Shown: one piece after another, positions 6,514-6,877 of the stretch
How the letters are laid out: the number at the start of each line of letters is the position of its first letter
How positions within the stretch are numbered: the stretch's first letter is position 1
NCBI GenBank assembly: GCA_020697635.1
Contig: JAEHCT010000067.1
Span: forward strand, 1-6,877
DNA: 6,877 nucleotides
Reading direction: 5' to 3'
Source of the DNA: Candidatus Bathyarchaeota archaeon
GTDB lineage: Archaea; Thermoproteota; Bathyarchaeia; TCS64
The notes under the pieces: generated by a model
What the model saw: the letters and a program-made list of their open reading frames with translations, nothing else
Databases searched by the model: none
Told to the model about the DNA's origin: nothing
Program-made: the position numbers and the translations under genes

Positions 6514-6537
6514 ATACAACCCCGCCGACGATACAAC
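6514..6537. repeat. ATACAAC direct repeat between divergent promoters
   Basis: ATACAAC occurs at 6514-6520 and 6531-6537, 17 bases start to start, with a GC-rich spacer (CCCGCCGACG). It borders the upstream edge of the exporter TATA-like box, where archaeal regulators often bind. The role is inferred only from position. Confidence 0.3.
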
Positions 6538-6544
6538 TAAAAAC
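6537..6544 (+). promoter_or_regulatory. Weak TATA-like box of the dead reductase gene
   Basis: CTAAAAAC lies 24-31 bases before the ATG at 6568, the distance expected for a leaderless transcript. The match is weak and the gene it would serve is a pseudogene. Confidence 0.25.
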
Positions 6545-6567
6545 GGGTCGCGGTCAAATAGTGTGGC

Positions 6568-6734
6568 ATGAAGGTTCTAGCATTTAACCCTACCCGAGGA
6601 AGGAGAGTGACATCTCGGACATCGCCATGAACCTCTTCCTCGAAGGAGCAGGGAAGGTTGGCGGAGACGGGGAAACACTACGTCTCTGACCTCGACATAA
6701 AAAGTGTTTGAAGTTTTTCACGTGCCGTGCCGAC
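6568..6734 (+). pseudogene. Degraded flavodoxin-like NAD(P)H/FMN reductase, frameshifted and truncated
   Basis: Pieces of one protein appear in alternating frames. MKVLAFN (from 6568) continues, after a shift near 6591-6594 fitting one lost base, as PRKESDISDIAMNLFLEGA (6594-6650). After a second shift near 6657-6661 (one extra base) it reads AETGKHYVSDLDIKS (6661-6705). After a third near 6705 it reads LKFFTCRADG (6708-6737). Together they follow the start of NADPH-dependent FMN reductases and iron-sulfur flavoproteins (KVLAFNGSPRK-x-GNTS, then LDIxxCxxCxxC), in which the GSPRKxGNT loop binds the FMN phosphate. Only about 55 of the usual 180-200 residues remain, and the cysteine cluster appears damaged. 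A 20-residue ORF is all that is translatable from the ATG. Real decay is more likely than sequencing error because several lesions and a truncation coincide. Confidence 0.75.
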
Positions 6735-6745
6735 GGCCTACGGCC
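6699..6745 (-). terminator. Possible terminator of the right-edge minus-strand gene
   Basis: After the stop at 6770, the minus strand carries GC-rich self-complementary DNA: GCCGT with ACGGC (6724-6728 and 6733-6737) and, competing, GGCC with GGCC (6735-6745). These are followed by TTTTT (complement of 6699-6703). The T-run is about 20 bases beyond the stem, so this is a loose match. Confidence 0.3.
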
Positions 6746-6769
6746 CGTGGCGTTCAAGCTTGAGAGGGT

Positions 6770-6877
6770 TTAACCCTCGTCCCTTGTGAGTTGGCTGACG
6801 TCCAGTATCAGACCCTGTCCGTCACCCGAGTAGACGACCGGTAGCTGTCCATCCCATTGCTGTAGCCACAGGTACTG
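6770..6877 (-). CDS. C-terminal tail of a protein entering from the right edge, possibly an ABC substrate-binding protein
   Basis: Thirty-five residues and a TAA stop are visible: QYLWLQQWDGQLPVVYSGDG, then QGLILDVSQLTRDEG. The QxxQWDGxLPVVY pattern resembles the final strands of branched-chain amino acid type periplasmic-binding proteins, which often end with a QW-x-DG-x-VVV-type segment, but the piece is too short for a firm call. It shares strand with the exporter operon, separated from it by the reductase pseudogene. The stop lies in GAGGGTT-T-AACCCTC (6764-6778), a near-perfect inverted repeat. Confidence 0.55.
   Translation of the reverse strand, partial: QYLWLQQWDGQLPVVYSGDGQGLILDVSQLTRDEG

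Noticed and set aside
6627..6689. Short ORF starting at the internal ATG of the reductase remnant
   Set aside because: It is only 20 residues, begins inside the conserved helix of the family and runs out of frame; it is a piece of the pseudogene.

Overview
The window looks archaeal, most likely from a TACK-type or Bathyarchaeia-like lineage, although the lineage is only an inference. Supporting signs are AT-rich TATA-like boxes upstream of genes in otherwise GC-rich DNA, GGAGGTGA-type Shine-Dalgarno (SD) sites mixed with likely leaderless starts, a small CxxC-x17-CxxC zinc protein of a type common in archaea, and an archaeal-looking regulator tail at the left edge. No rRNA, tRNA, CRISPR array or insertion sequence was seen.

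Left part (1-1960, + strand). A long reading frame enters from the left edge and ends at 1484. Its first ~35 residues resemble the end of the effector domain of archaeal ArsR-type regulators (FilR1/DUF1724-like). The rest is a right-handed parallel beta-helix. An AT-rich gap with two consecutive hairpins follows, then a promoter and a 54-residue zinc-ribbon protein.

Middle (1954-4374). An acetamidase/formamidase (minus strand) and a GNAT acetyltransferase (plus strand) diverge from a 59-bp gap that holds two overlapping inverted repeats, a good operator candidate. The acetyltransferase converges, with a 4-bp gap, on a 3-hydroxyacyl-CoA dehydrogenase (minus strand) that has a variant active-site loop. 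Together with the amidase this suggests organic-nitrogen and acyl-CoA (fatty or amino acid) metabolism.

Right part (4431-6877). A minus-strand operon encodes an ABC-2 exporter, ATPase then permease, possibly read through into the dehydrogenase. The junction is unusual. The permease frame has no ATG, GTG or TTG at its natural beginning, and a perfect SD sits in a 10-bp hairpin spanning the ATPase stop. Upstream, a divergent flavodoxin-like NAD(P)H/FMN reductase survives only as a pseudogene with about three frameshifts. At the right edge is the C-terminal tail of another minus-strand gene, perhaps an ABC substrate-binding protein.

The most interesting items are the ATPase/permease junction, the regulator-to-beta-helix fusion, the palindromic divergent promoter, and the intergenic double hairpin.
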